A stretch of 64,000 nucleotides of DNA from Methylovirgula sp. (GTDB lineage: Bacteria; Pseudomonadota; Alphaproteobacteria; Rhizobiales; Beijerinckiaceae): contig NZ_JBBCGP010000001.1 in NCBI RefSeq assembly GCF_037200945.1, positions 1,548,501 to 1,612,500 of the forward strand, written 5' to 3'. Each line of letters begins with the position of its first letter. The stretch's first letter is position 1. Positions 27,316 through 36,774 of this stretch are shown piece by piece. Both the position numbers and the translations under genes were made by a program. The notes below the pieces were generated by a model. The model saw only the letters and a list, made by a program, of their open reading frames with translations. It ran no database searches and had not been told where the DNA came from.

Positions 27316-29766
27316 TTAAAGCGTCGGCTTCCATCCTGCCGACAGCGTCTGGGCCTGCTTGATCTGCGCGGCGGTTAGCTTGTCAGCCATGATGTCGCGA
27401 TTGCTGGCGGCCGTTGCGCGATTGTCCGCCGGGCCGTGATTGGCGGCGAGATCGAACCATTTGTAGGCCTGAACGTAATCCTGCTTCACGCCTTGTCCGT
27501 TGGCGTACAGGAAGCCGAGATTGCTCTGCGCGAACGCGTCGCCGCGCGCCGCAGCTTTGGCATACCATTTGGAGGCCTCGGCATAATCCTGCTTCACGCC
27601 CTGGCCCTTGGCATAGATGAGGGCGAGCCCGGTTTCGGCGAAGAGATCGCCCTGCGTCGCCGCCTTGCGATACCAATCGGCCGCTTGCGCATAATCCTGC
27701 TTCACGCCAAGGCCCTTGACGTAAAAATCGCCGAGCATGCTTTGGGCGAAGACACTGCCTTGCCCGGCCGCTTTGCGATACCAGTCGGCCGCCTCGGCAT
27801 AATCCTGCTTGAGGCCATGGCCTTTCTCATAAAGCTGTGCGAGCGCCACCTGCGCCGAGACGAGACCACGATCCGCGGCCTTGCGGTAATAGGTTGCCGC
27901 CGTGGTCAGGTCCTGCTTCACGCCAAGACCCTTGGCATAGAGTGGCGCGAGATTCAGCGAGGCTGCTGCGTCGCCCTTGTCCGCCGCTTCGCGGTACCAT
28001 TTAGCCGCCTGCGCATAATCCTGTTTGACGCCCTGACCGTTTTGATAGAGCAGGCCGAGGCTCGACGCGGCGAACGCATCGCCTTGATCGGCGGCTTTGC
28101 GATAATATTGTGCCGCTTGCGCGTAATCCTGCGCGACACCTTCGGCGCGCGCGTAGAGCAGGCCCAGATTGGCCTGCGCCGCGGCATCGCCTTGCGCGGC
28201 AGCCTTGCGATACCAAGCGGCGGCTTGCGCAAAATCCTGTTTCACGTCTTCGCCCTTGGCGTAGAACTCGCCAAGTTTGCTTTGCGCGCCGACATTGCCC
28301 TTGTCAGCGGCCTTGCGATACCAATCCGCCGCCTGGGCGAGATCTTTGGTGACGCCGGCGCCGAGTTCATAGGCGCGGGCGAGGCTGATCGCCGCGAAGA
28401 GATCGCCTTGATCCGCGGCCTTATGGAACCAGTCCGCCGCTTGCGCCAAATCCTTCGGGACGCCGCGGCCTTCCGCGTAAAAATGCCCGAGGTTGCTTTC
28501 GGCGACGGCATTGCCGCGTTCTGCCGCTTTGCGGAAGAGCGCAGCGGCCTCAGCGTAATCTTGCCTCACGCCCAGCGCGCCCCTTGCGAGTAGATTGGCA
28601 AGGTTGATCTGCGCCGCGAGATCGCCCTTATCGGCGGCTTTGCGATAAAGTTCGGCTGCCTTCGCGAAATCTTTCTCGACGCCGCGGCCTTCGGCATAAA
28701 ACAATCCGAGATTGCTCTGGGCAGCGGTGTCGCCTTGTGCAGCGGCTTTCTCAAGCCAGCTTGCGGCCTGCGCATCGTCCTTGGCAATGCCGCGACCTTG
28801 CGCATAAAGAAAACCGAGGCGCGCTTGCGCGGCGACATCGCCACGCGCGGCCGCCTTGCGATACCATTCGACCGCCTGCGCCACATCCTGTTTGAGACCG
28901 CGGCCTTCCGCGTAAATCTCGCCAAGACGGCTTTGCGCGTAAAGGCTGCCTTGTGCAGCAGCCTTTTGATAGAGCGCGGCTGCCGCGGGTTCATCCTTCG
29001 TAACGCCGGTGCCGTTTGCCAACAGATCGGCCAGACGCGTTTGCGCACCAACATCGCCCTGATTTGCGGCCTTGCGATACCAGGTGACGGCCTCGGTCGC
29101 GTCCTGTTTCACACCGTGGCCCTGGCTTAACAAATAGCCGAGGGTTGATTGCGCATAGACATTCCCTTTCTCCGCTGCCTTGCGCAGCCAGAGCACGGCC
29201 TCGTGATCGCTTTTGGTTACGCCTTCGCCGCGCAAATAAAGCGATGCGAGGTTGACTTGCGCCGAGACATCGCCTTTGTCCGCCGCCTTGCGATACCAGG
29301 TGGCAGCCTGGGCGAAATCCTGCTTCACGCCCTGACCTTTGGCGTACAGCAGCGCCAGGCTACCGGCGGCGAATGTCGATCCTTGATCGGCCGCTTTACG
29401 GTACCATTTCGCTGCCTCGGCATAGTCCTGCGTCACGCCGCGACCCTGCGCGTAGAACAGGCCGAGATTGGTCTGCGCGAACGCATTGCCCTTTTCGGCG
29501 GCCTTGCGATACCAATTCGCGGCTTCGGCGAAATCCTGTTTGACGCCCTGGCCTTTGGCATAGATGAGGCCAAGCGTCATTTCGGCATAGGCATCGCCGT
29601 GTGCCGCAAGCGGCTTCAACAAACTGAGCGCTTTGTCGAATTTACCGTGCGTATAGGCGGCTGCGCCGTCTTGCAGCTTGTCGGCTGAAGCCGGCAGTGA
29701 AGCCAAAACATAAAGTGCCGCGAAGCCGAGCTTGAGGCGAGCTTTAAGGGAAGCAGAAACGGGCAA
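27316..29766 (-). CDS. Secreted Sel1-repeat protein with about 20 repeats
   Basis: An 816-residue protein with a signal peptide (LKLGFAALYVLASLPASA) followed by about 20 tandem Sel1 (TPR-like) repeats of 36 residues, consensus close to AKGQGVKQDYAEAAKWYRKA followed by ADKGDAFAQSNLGLLY. The array forms a long alpha-solenoid, usually a protein-protein interaction scaffold, here exported. At DNA level this is a 108-base period over about 27.4-29.6 kb. The start must be TTG 29766, since the frame has a stop just upstream and no nearer ATG; AAGGG lies ahead of it. No enzymatic domain is seen. Confidence 0.88.
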   Translation of the reverse strand: MPVSASLKARLKLGFAALYVLASLPASADKLQDGAAAYTHGKFDKALSLLKPLAAHGDAYAEMTLGLIYAKGQGVKQDFAEAANWYRKAAEKGNAFAQTNLGLFYAQGRGVTQDYAEAAKWYRKAADQGSTFAAGSLALLYAKGQGVKQDFAQAATWYRKAADKGDVSAQVNLASLYLRGEGVTKSDHEAVLWLRKAAEKGNVYAQSTLGYLLSQGHGVKQDATEAVTWYRKAANQGDVGAQTRLADLLANGTGVTKDEPAAAALYQKAAAQGSLYAQSRLGEIYAEGRGLKQDVAQAVEWYRKAAARGDVAAQARLGFLYAQGRGIAKDDAQAASWLEKAAAQGDTAAQSNLGLFYAEGRGVEKDFAKAAELYRKAADKGDLAAQINLANLLARGALGVRQDYAEAAALFRKAAERGNAVAESNLGHFYAEGRGVPKDLAQAADWFHKAADQGDLFAAISLARAYELGAGVTKDLAQAADWYRKAADKGNVGAQSKLGEFYAKGEDVKQDFAQAAAWYRKAAAQGDAAAQANLGLLYARAEGVAQDYAQAAQYYRKAADQGDAFAASSLGLLYQNGQGVKQDYAQAAKWYREAADKGDAAASLNLAPLYAKGLGVKQDLTTAATYYRKAADRGLVSAQVALAQLYEKGHGLKQDYAEAADWYRKAAGQGSVFAQSMLGDFYVKGLGVKQDYAQAADWYRKAATQGDLFAETGLALIYAKGQGVKQDYAEASKWYAKAAARGDAFAQSNLGFLYANGQGVKQDYVQAYKWFDLAANHGPADNRATAASNRDIMADKLTAAQIKQAQTLSAGWKPTL

Positions 29767-30132
29767 TCCAAGAACCCTTTTTTATGCGACGTAGATCGAC
29801 CGGATCATCGAGACGAAACCGCGGTGATCGACCACGCCAATTGCGATTAGTGCGCGCGTTTTACCTCATCGTTCAAACGCGCGTAAGACAGATGATCGTC
29901 AGCACGACGTCGCTATCATAGATGTGCGACAAGTCATTCTGGCGGATGACGGACGGGTTCGATATTTGCCGGGCGACATGCACTCATGCGCCATCTGACG
30001 CTGCAGGCACTCTGCCAGAACGATCGAAAAATCATGCAGCGGATCGGCGCAATTCATTCGGGCCGAAGCGACTTCAAGTGCACTCTTGCCATTCTTGCTC
30101 GCCACGTCTTTATCTCATATATAATACTTCCT

Positions 30133-30141
30133 ATAGACTAT
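30133..30141. promoter_or_regulatory. Putative sulfur-regulon operator ATAGACTAT
   Basis: Identical to the 9-base palindrome before the sulfonate permease at 24118. It is followed directly by a degenerate copy (ATGGACTGA). It lies about 190 bases upstream of the sulfate-binding gene and 28 bases upstream of a weak minus-strand small frame. Confidence 0.4.
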
Positions 30142-30275
30142 ATGGACTGAATGGGTTCGGTCAAGGACGAGCGTATGGAGGCGATGGGCAATTGCGGGTT
30201 GCCCGACGCGAAAGCGCCAGGGGATCGCCTCGGTACGCCCGGGCATCGGGCTCCAGCCCGTTTGACAGGCATATA

Positions 30276-30300
30276 ATAGTCTATAATAATTATGGACTAT
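30276..30300. promoter_or_regulatory. Tandem operator-like sites ATAGTCTAT and ATGGACTAT
   Basis: ATAGTCTAT (30276-30284, the complement of the 24118 site) is followed 7 bases later by ATGGACTAT (30292-30300). The pair ends 23 bases before the sulfate-binding ATG, where it would overlap the core promoter or transcription start and could block transcription. TTGACA at 30262 with AATAAT at 30285 has 17-base spacing and would place the site between the two promoter boxes. Confidence 0.45.
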
Positions 30301-30323
30301 TCTTTTATGGCGATTGTCCACGA

Positions 30324-31394
30324 ATGCTCGATTCAGCGAACAGACTTTCGGGGCAGGGGCGTTGGCGGCTCCGCCTCCCTTGGCTCAATCTTCTTGGCCT
30401 CGCCGCGGTCTTCGTCGCAGCGACACTTGTCACCGCCAAAAATCTGCAAGGCAGCGCCGCCAACGAAATTCTGAACGTCTCCTACGATCCAACGCGCGAA
30501 CTCTACGGTGCGCTCGATACGCAATTCATCGCTGAATATCAGAAGCAGACCGGCATCAGATTACACATCAAACAGTCGCACGGCGGTTCGTCGCGACAGG
30601 CGCGTAGCGTGATCGACGGGTCGCAAAAGGCCGACGTCGTCACGCTGGCACTTCCGACCGACGTTGAGGCGTTGGCAAAGCGGGGGCTGATCGCCGCCGG
30701 CTGGCAGGCGCGCCTGCCGAACAATTCAGTGCCCTATACTTCGACACTGGTCTTCGTCGTCCGAAAGGGCAATCCGAAGGCGATCCACGATTGGCCCGAT
30801 CTCATCAAGGGCGACGTAGCGGTCGTGACGCCGAACCCGCGGACCTCCGGCAACGGCAAATTGAGCGTTCTGGCAGCTTGGGGCGCTGTGACGACGCGCG
30901 GCGGCAGCGCGGCGCAGGCGCTCGCCTATCTCAAGGCGCTCTTTCAGCATGTCGCCGTCTTCGATGCGGGCGCGCGGGGCGCGGCCACCAGCTTCGCGGT
31001 CGAAAAAATCGGCGACGTGCATCTGACCTGGGAGAACGAGGCGTTGCGCGAGGTCGCGGCCGATAAAGACGAACTCGAAATCGTCTACCCGCCGGTCAGC
31101 ATTCGTGCGGAGCCGGCCGTCGCCTGGGTCGATGCGAATCTCAAAGACCGAAAGACGGCGACTTATGCGAAAGCCTATCTCGAATATCTCTTCAGCGACG
31201 CCGCGCAGGAGACGATTGCCAAATTCGGCTATCGGCCGGTCGATTCAAAGATCGCGGCGAAATATGTGACTCGATTCGGCGCGATCAAGCTTTTTCCGGT
31301 CACGGCCATTGCCAAAGACTGGGACGATGCGCGCGAGAAATTCTTTGCTGACAACGGCATCCTTGATGCGATTGCGCCGGCCAAGACAAATTGA
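30324..31394 (+). CDS. sbp: Sulfate ABC transporter substrate-binding protein
   Basis: A periplasmic sulfate/thiosulfate-binding protein of 356 residues. Family motifs are ILNVSYDPTRELY, HGGSSRQARSVIDGSQKADVVTLA and TPNPRTSGNGK. An N-terminal hydrophobic segment (LNLLGLAAVFVAATLVTA) is the signal. ATG 30324 is chosen because it gives this signal; the frame runs far upstream but that part is non-coding in character. The CysTWA permease and ATPase genes are not adjacent; instead a SulP permease follows after 71 bases. Operator-like palindromes lie just before the start. Confidence 0.9.
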   Translation: MLDSANRLSGQGRWRLRLPWLNLLGLAAVFVAATLVTAKNLQGSAANEILNVSYDPTRELYGALDTQFIAEYQKQTGIRLHIKQSHGGSSRQARSVIDGSQKADVVTLALPTDVEALAKRGLIAAGWQARLPNNSVPYTSTLVFVVRKGNPKAIHDWPDLIKGDVAVVTPNPRTSGNGKLSVLAAWGAVTTRGGSAAQALAYLKALFQHVAVFDAGARGAATSFAVEKIGDVHLTWENEALREVAADKDELEIVYPPVSIRAEPAVAWVDANLKDRKTATYAKAYLEYLFSDAAQETIAKFGYRPVDSKIAAKYVTRFGAIKLFPVTAIAKDWDDAREKFFADNGILDAIAPAKTN

Positions 31395-31465
31395 CGAACC
31401 AATTGCAACACTCGCGCTGAGTTTTGAGCGCTGAACCGTGGCGGCGCCGGGTTGAGGGGAACCAT

Positions 31466-33239
31466 ATGAGCCTCGCTTTGAATTACGATTGGGACAAGGG
31501 CCGTCGCGACCTTGTTGCCGGTCTGACTGTCGCTGCCATCGCGGTGCCCGAAGGTATGGCCTACGCGCTCATCGCGGGTGTCGATCCGAAATTCGGTCTC
31601 TATTCGATGATTGTCGTGACGACGGTCGCTGCCATCTTCGGCTCGTCGTCGCAACTCATCAACGGGCCGACCAGCGCGATCTCGCTTCTCGTTTTCAGCG
31701 CGCTTGCCTTTCTTGATCCTGAGAACCGCACGGATCTCTACGAGGCCTTGTTCCTGCTTGGCGTCCTCGTCGGTTCGATCCAGATTTTGATCGCCGTTTT
31801 CAAGCTGGGAGACTTGACTCGCTACATCTCCGAATCCGTCATCCTCGGCTTTCTGGCCGGCGCCTCGTTCTTGCTCGCGATCGGGCAAATCGCCGGTGCG
31901 CTCGGCATCCACAATAAGGGCAATGGCCATATGCAGGTTCTGCAGCGGCTCTGGCTGACCTTGTTTCACGGCGATCATGTCAATTATAAAGCATTGCTCT
32001 TAACAGCGGTCGCGGTCGCTCTCGCGATTCTTTTGCGGGCGATCGTGCGACGTTACAAGTTGCCGCGCATCGATATGCTTTTGGTTCTCATCGTTACGGG
32101 CCTGATCGCCTACTTGGCGGGCTGGTCGGTGCCTGGCCTCGGCGGCGAGACCGTAATCGAGACTGCCGGAAAGATTCCCGCAAGCTTCCCCTCGCCGCAT
32201 ATACCAGAGGTTAAGACCGAATGGCTTGGCAACCTTTCACAAGGGGCGTTCGCGATCGCCTTCGTGGGGATCATCGAAGCGCTGTCGATCGCCAAGGCGA
32301 TCGCAAACAAGACCGGACAGCGGATCGATTACAATCGGCAAATCCTGGCCGAGGGACTGGCAAATTTAACAGGCGGCTTTTTCCAGAGTTTGCCGGGCTC
32401 GGGCTCGCTGTCGCGCTCGGCGATCAATTACCAGGCGGGCGCCGCAACGCGATTTTCCGGGGTCGTGACGGCTGCCGCCGCGGCCTTGGCCTTGATTCTC
32501 TTCGCGCCTCTCTTGCGTTACGTTCCGCGGCCGGCGCTCGCCGGCCTTTTGCTGATAACTGCGGCGCGGCTCGTCGACTTCAAGCGCCTCTTCTACACGT
32601 TGAAAGCGTCGCGCTATGACGCGGGCCTTGTCATCATCACAGCTCTCACGGCCGTCGTCATCAATCTCGATACGGCAGTTCTCCTTGGCGTCGCCTTTTC
32701 GATCCTGCTTTTCGTGCCGCGCGCAGCGAAGTTGAGGGGTTCGGAGCTGATCGTGACGCCCGAGCGTGTCGTTCGCGAGCGGCTACCGTCCGACCCGATC
32801 GATCCGTCGCTCATCATCTTCGATATCGAAGGCGAATTGTTCTTCGGCGCGGCACCGGAACTCGACCGCTACCTGGAGACAATCGAGACTCGCATCGCGG
32901 CGCAGAATATCAGGTTCGTGATCCTGCGGCTGAAGCGGGGCGCGCAATCCGGACGTCGTCTGCATCGAACGGCTGGAGCATTTCCTGCGTGAAGAGAATG
33001 CACATGGCGTCACCATTCTTCTCGCCGGCGTGCGCAACGACACGCTACGCGCTCTAAAAAATATCGGCTTCGAGACCTGGTTCCCGGCAGATCAGGTTTT
33101 CCCGGAAGAAGAAGAGGAATATTCCGCGACGTTGAAAGCCGTGCGTCAAGTTTACAGCCGGATTCCGAAAACTCCGGAAAGTGGCGACGCCGACAATTTC
33201 ACTGATCCTCTTCCTGGCAAACTCTATTATCTGGTGTGA
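31466..33239 (+). pseudogene. SulP-family sulfate permease with STAS domain, one frameshift
   Basis: The SulP transporter frame runs from ATG 31466 (AGGGG site) to 32992, with family motifs VAGLTVAAIAVPEGMAYA, GPTSAISLLVFSALAF and PGSGSLSRSAINYQAGA. The C-terminal STAS domain begins around LIIFDIEGELFFGAAPELD, then the frame leaves the family after RFVILRLKR. The rest of STAS continues in another frame (NPDVVCIERLEHFL onward, through ADQVFPEEEEEYSAT) to a stop at 33239. Removing one G from GGGG at 32937-32940 restores a single 590-residue protein. Either a recent inactivation, truncating the STAS domain, or a sequencing error. The transporter domain itself is complete. Confidence 0.85.
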
Positions 33240-33779
33240 ACATCGGCGCCCTTGGCAACTCGCATCTCCAGCGATCAACGATCGGGCAGGCGCGTTATAC
33301 CAGGCTGGCCAGCCACCGTTCGAGGGCCTCCGAGGTCTGGTCGTTTAGCTGCGCGCGCTTTCCGGAGATGATCGGCCGCGACTACGCTCGATCGCGCGGC
33401 GGGGACACGAGCACGCCGTAAAAGTGTGCGGCGTTATCGCCCAACCAAGCACCAGCTACGTCCAAGCTGCGCCGAAAAAGAGCTTTGATGAAATCGCGCA
33501 TTGCGAACTCCCGTTTTGAAGGAAACTCAACGCTTGGGCGGACCTAAAGCTCCGCTCATAGTTAAAATAACGCAAAAAATTTGCCAATTCGTTATTGGCG
33601 GCCGCCCACCCCCCGGTCAATTCGATTCCGCGCGGTTCCGCACGAGGGTGGCGCGGGAGAGTTTCTAACGTTATCTGGGAACATTTGTAGATCAAGGGAC
33701 GCCCCATTCTCCTCCCCAAAATGAGGCGGCGGCAAGTATACTGCCGAGCAGTCGTCCATATGCGTGCTCAGGAATTGGA
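33240..33779. other. Intergenic region before the sensor kinase
   Basis: About 540 bases with no firm gene apart from one small minus-strand frame at 33382-33501 (listed). No terminator with a T tract or RNA gene is apparent. An AT-richer stretch at 33550-33590 may hold the promoter of the histidine kinase operon, but I cannot place boxes with confidence. Confidence 0.35.
33382..33501 (-). CDS. Possible small protein, 39 aa
   Basis: A frame starts at ATG 33501 behind a well-placed GGGAG and encodes MRDFIKALFRRSLDVAGAWL onward, an amphipathic basic helix followed by a polar tail ending PPRDRA. There is no known family. The good ribosome site and amphipathic N terminus are the only support. 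Confidence 0.3.
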   Translation of the reverse strand: MRDFIKALFRRSLDVAGAWLGDNAAHFYGVLVSPPRDRA

Positions 33780-35138
33780 TTGGGGTCGGTCTTGTCACTC
33801 AGGCTGCGTCTTGTCGTTTCGATAGCCGGCGTGCTGGCCCTCACGCTAATTGTCGGCTGCGCGCTGATCTATTTCGATGCGGTCAAGAAGGTCGACACCG
33901 AGATGACGGCCGCGCTCAGCGTCGGGATTCGCACGGTTCAGAACGCCACCGACGACGCCGAGGAAGCCGCAAACCCGCTGCGCCAGCTTCAGCTGCTCAT
34001 CGGCGATTTTGATGGCAATCGTCACGTCCAGGCGTTCTTGATGAATCCGCAAGGGCTGCCGATCGCCCGGTCCCTGCTGCTTATTCCGACCGATCCATCG
34101 CCGGCATGGTTCAACCATTTATTGGCACGCGATCCGCAAATCGTTCATCTCGACCTACCGCCGCCCTTTGCGCGTTACGGCTCGATTCTCTTGTCGACGG
34201 ATTCCCACAACGAGATCGACGAAGCCTGGAGCGATTTTCAAGTCACGCTTGTCATTCTCACGTTGTTCTGTGCCCTCGTTCTTGTGCTGGTTTATTTCAC
34301 GCTCGGACGTCCGCTGGCGCTCTTGCAAAAAATGACCGCCGCGTTTCGGACTATTGGCCGCGGCGATTACAGCCCACGCATGGAGGAGAGCGGCGCGCCG
34401 GAGATTGCGGACCTCTCGCATTGCTTCAACGACATGGTGGCGCGTCTCGCCAATACAGAACAGCAGAACGTGAAACTGCAGCAGCAACTCACCAATGTGC
34501 AGGAGGAAGAGCGCGCCGATCTTGCACGTGACCTGCATGACGAGATTGGCCCCTTGCTATTTGCGCTCAGCGTCGATGTGGCGACGTTGCAACGGCGCGT
34601 TGGAGAAGGCCAAAAGCAGACGGGAACTGAACTTGATGTGGTTGCAAGCGCGATCTCGGAGATCCAGCTCCACGTCCGCTCCATGCTTGGCAAGCTGCGC
34701 CCCGCGGTCCTGCTCGATCTCGGTCTTGATCAGGCCGTCGACAATCTCGTTGGCTTTTGGAGCAAACGCCGGGAGGATGTTCATATCTCCTTTGATCTCG
34801 ACTGTGAGAGTTTCGGCGAGACGCTCGACTCGACAATTTACCGGGTTTTCCGCGAGGGTCTCAACAATGCTTTACGGCACGGCAAACCAACGGCTGTGGA
34901 GTTGAAGGCGAAGATTGCCGACGAAAATCACGTCAAGGTTATCGTGAGCGATGACGGCACAGGACTGCCTATTGGCGGCGGCCGTTTCGGTTACGGTCTT
35001 GTGGGTATGCGCGAGCGCGTTGAAGACGCTGGCGGCTCCCTTTCGATTTCCAACCGCACCGACGGTAAAGGCGTCACCATCGTTGCGACTCTGCCGCTCG
35101 ATGTGATAGAATCAAATGTATCGGAACCGGTGACATGA
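33780..35138 (+). CDS. NarX/UhpB-type sensor histidine kinase
   Basis: A 452-residue inner-membrane kinase of the HisKA_3 class. Two membrane helices (about residues 10-30 and 155-178) bracket a periplasmic sensor of about 125 residues. HAMP follows, then the phospho-acceptor His in ARDLHDEIGPLLFAL, the N box in GLNNALRHGKPTAV, and ATP-binding motifs DDGTGLPIGG and GYGLVGMRERV. TTG 33780 is used because AGGA lies 7 bases upstream; TTG 33792 is an alternative. The response regulator overlaps its stop by ATGA. Its position beside the xoxF cluster suggests control of methanol oxidation genes. Confidence 0.9.
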   Translation: MGSVLSLRLRLVVSIAGVLALTLIVGCALIYFDAVKKVDTEMTAALSVGIRTVQNATDDAEEAANPLRQLQLLIGDFDGNRHVQAFLMNPQGLPIARSLLLIPTDPSPAWFNHLLARDPQIVHLDLPPPFARYGSILLSTDSHNEIDEAWSDFQVTLVILTLFCALVLVLVYFTLGRPLALLQKMTAAFRTIGRGDYSPRMEESGAPEIADLSHCFNDMVARLANTEQQNVKLQQQLTNVQEEERADLARDLHDEIGPLLFALSVDVATLQRRVGEGQKQTGTELDVVASAISEIQLHVRSMLGKLRPAVLLDLGLDQAVDNLVGFWSKRREDVHISFDLDCESFGETLDSTIYRVFREGLNNALRHGKPTAVELKAKIADENHVKVIVSDDGTGLPIGGGRFGYGLVGMRERVEDAGGSLSISNRTDGKGVTIVATLPLDVIESNVSEPVT

Positions 35139-35755
35139 AGCTTCTAATCGTCGACGATCACGTCGTGGTGCGTGCAGGTGTGCGACGCCTGTTTGCCGCG
35201 CTTCCGGGCACGACTGTCTTCGAGGCTGGGTCCACGCACGAAGCGTTGTCCTTGTACCGTTCAGAGATGCCGGATGTCTTGTTGCTGGATCTCAACCTGC
35301 CAAATTCGAGCGGGTTTGAGCTTCTGCGCCGGCTGTTGATCGAAAATCGTCAGGTCAAAGTGGTCGTGCTTAGCATGCACGCCGAACCGATCTATGTGTC
35401 GCGGACACTCAACGCCGGCGCACGCGGATATGTCAGCAAGACCGCCTCGGCCGACGAACTCATCGCGGCGGTGCGCGAGGTCGCGGCCGGGGGCCGTTAT
35501 GTGGAGCGTGAGATCGCGGCACAATTGGTGGTCTCGCAATACGGCGGCGTGAATCCGCTCGAAAAGCTCACCACGCGCGAGGTCGACATCGTTCGTCTGC
35601 TCGGCGAAGGGAAGAACTTCGTCGCGATCGCTTCTGCGTTGGGTATTACCTATAAGACCGTCGCCAATGCCTGCAGCATCATCAAAGGCAAGCTTGGCGT
35701 CGAACGCACCTCGGACCTCGTCCGCCTGACCTATCAAATGCAGGAGCGGCAGTAG
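35135..35755 (+). CDS. NarL/FixJ-family response regulator
   Basis: A 206-residue regulator overlapping the kinase gene by four bases. The receiver has the acidic pair in VDDH, the phospho-acceptor Asp in LLLDLNLPNSSG, and the conserved Lys in YVSKTASADE. The LuxR-type HTH reads LTTREVDIVRLLGEGKNFVA and then ALGITYKTVANACSIIKGKL. The HTH resembles that of the second regulator at 42124, on the other side of the methanol dehydrogenase cluster. Probably the kinase's direct partner. It converges on the beta-propeller gene. Confidence 0.92.
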   Translation: MKLLIVDDHVVVRAGVRRLFAALPGTTVFEAGSTHEALSLYRSEMPDVLLLDLNLPNSSGFELLRRLLIENRQVKVVVLSMHAEPIYVSRTLNAGARGYVSKTASADELIAAVREVAAGGRYVEREIAAQLVVSQYGGVNPLEKLTTREVDIVRLLGEGKNFVAIASALGITYKTVANACSIIKGKLGVERTSDLVRLTYQMQERQ

Positions 35756-35778
35756 GGCGCTCGCGGGCTCGCGGCGAC

Positions 35779-36774
35779 TTACGGCATTGCCACGACGCCC
35801 CACGGCAAGTGCCCGACGTTGACGGACCGGACGGCTTTGAGACTTGCGACATCGATAACGGTCAAATCGTTTGTATTTCCATTGGCGACATAGAGCTTTG
35901 ATCCGTCAGGGTCGAGAGCCATATGCCAAGGCCGCTCGCCCACCAGGATATAGGACGTCGGTGTGAGCGTTGCAGTATCAACGACGGCAATGCGATTGGC
36001 ATGGCTTAAGGCGACGAAAGCGAGCTTCCCGTCCTTCGAAAAAACGATGCCGACAGGCTGGATGAGTTCCGGTTGTACGCCTTGAATGTCAAACTCGATC
36101 TTTTTGATGATCGTGCGCTTTTGCGCGTCGATGACGGACACTGTGCCGCCGACTTCAGCGGAGACCCAGACCTGCTTCCCGTCATGCGTATATTGCGCCT
36201 CGCGCGGGCGCTGATCGACGAGCACGTTGTCCTCGATCGTTAGCGTCTTCGTGTCGATGAAATGCGCCATGCTGGTCAGCTCGGACGTGTTGACCACCGT
36301 CGAGAGATCGGGGCTGATTGAAAGGCCCTCTGGCTCCGCGCCGACGCCTACGGTGCCGACAATCTTGCCGCTCGCGCGGTCAATGACAGTGACCTGTGAG
36401 TCTTCCTCATTCGCCGCGTAAACCCGTTTGCCGATAGGATCTATCGCGACGAGCTCTGGATCGAGAACGTTGGGAACGCTGCGCGAGACCGCCAACGTCT
36501 TCGTGTCGATGACATCCATCCGGTCGTCATCGCCGATGCAAACGAAGATTTCGCGATAATCGGGCGTGATCGCGATGCCACGAGGGCGCGTTCCGACATT
36601 TATCACCTTCTTGACCGCCATCGTGTCGGCGTCGAGAACGGTCACAGTGTTGTCCCGCTCACTGGTCACGAACAATGTTACGGCAAAGCTCGGCGCCGCG
36701 GCGAGCATCAGCGCCGATGTCGCGGACATGATCGCCAGACAACGCATTGCATCAGCATATTTATTTAACCGCAT
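35779..36774 (-). CDS. Secreted YVTN-type beta-propeller protein (PQQ-system associated)
   Basis: A signal peptide (LAIMSATSALMLAAAPSFA) is followed by about seven blade repeats of the YVTN type, for example VTVLDADTMAVKKVINVGTR, GKRVYAANEEDSQVTVIDRA and KLYVANGNTNDLTVIDVASL. This matches the beta-propeller proteins encoded with PQQ-dependent alcohol dehydrogenases. ATG 36774 is preferred because CGGAGACG precedes it and the signal fits; it overlaps the upstream gene by 14 bases. It is the last gene of the xoxF cluster. Its role is unknown, perhaps dehydrogenase maturation or stability. Confidence 0.88.
   Translation of the reverse strand: MRLNKYADAMRCLAIMSATSALMLAAAPSFAVTLFVTSERDNTVTVLDADTMAVKKVINVGTRPRGIAITPDYREIFVCIGDDDRMDVIDTKTLAVSRSVPNVLDPELVAIDPIGKRVYAANEEDSQVTVIDRASGKIVGTVGVGAEPEGLSISPDLSTVVNTSELTSMAHFIDTKTLTIEDNVLVDQRPREAQYTHDGKQVWVSAEVGGTVSVIDAQKRTIIKKIEFDIQGVQPELIQPVGIVFSKDGKLAFVALSHANRIAVVDTATLTPTSYILVGERPWHMALDPDGSKLYVANGNTNDLTVIDVASLKAVRSVNVGHLPWGVVAMP

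Larger units (their letters stand above)
29767..30323. other. Divergent promoter region between the Sel1 gene and the sulfate-binding gene
   Basis: About 560 bases without a firm gene. It holds two ATAGWCTAT palindromes (listed) and a GTG-started minus frame at 29899-30105 of 68 residues (MASKNGKSALEVASARMNCA onward). That small frame would be read away from the 30133 palindrome and could be a co-regulated small protein, but its ribosome site is weak and its C-terminal half looks non-coding. Confidence 0.35.

Noticed and set aside
27436..28593. 385-codon plus-strand frame opposite the Sel1 gene
   Set aside because: Its repetitive translation simply reflects the 108-base repeats of the Sel1 gene in antisense; no start signal or family match.
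27440..29650. Regular repeats that could suggest a CRISPR or satellite array
   Set aside because: The 108-base period equals 36 codons and translates into Sel1 repeats without spacers of foreign character.
30262..30277. TTGACA followed by TATAAT as a strong promoter for sbp
   Set aside because: The two boxes are only 4 bases apart. A -10 at 30285 with 17-base spacing is more plausible but weaker.
33456..33719. 87-codon minus-strand frame in the intergenic region before the kinase
   Set aside because: Composition is not protein-like and there is no ribosome site; the smaller frame at 33382-33501 is better supported.
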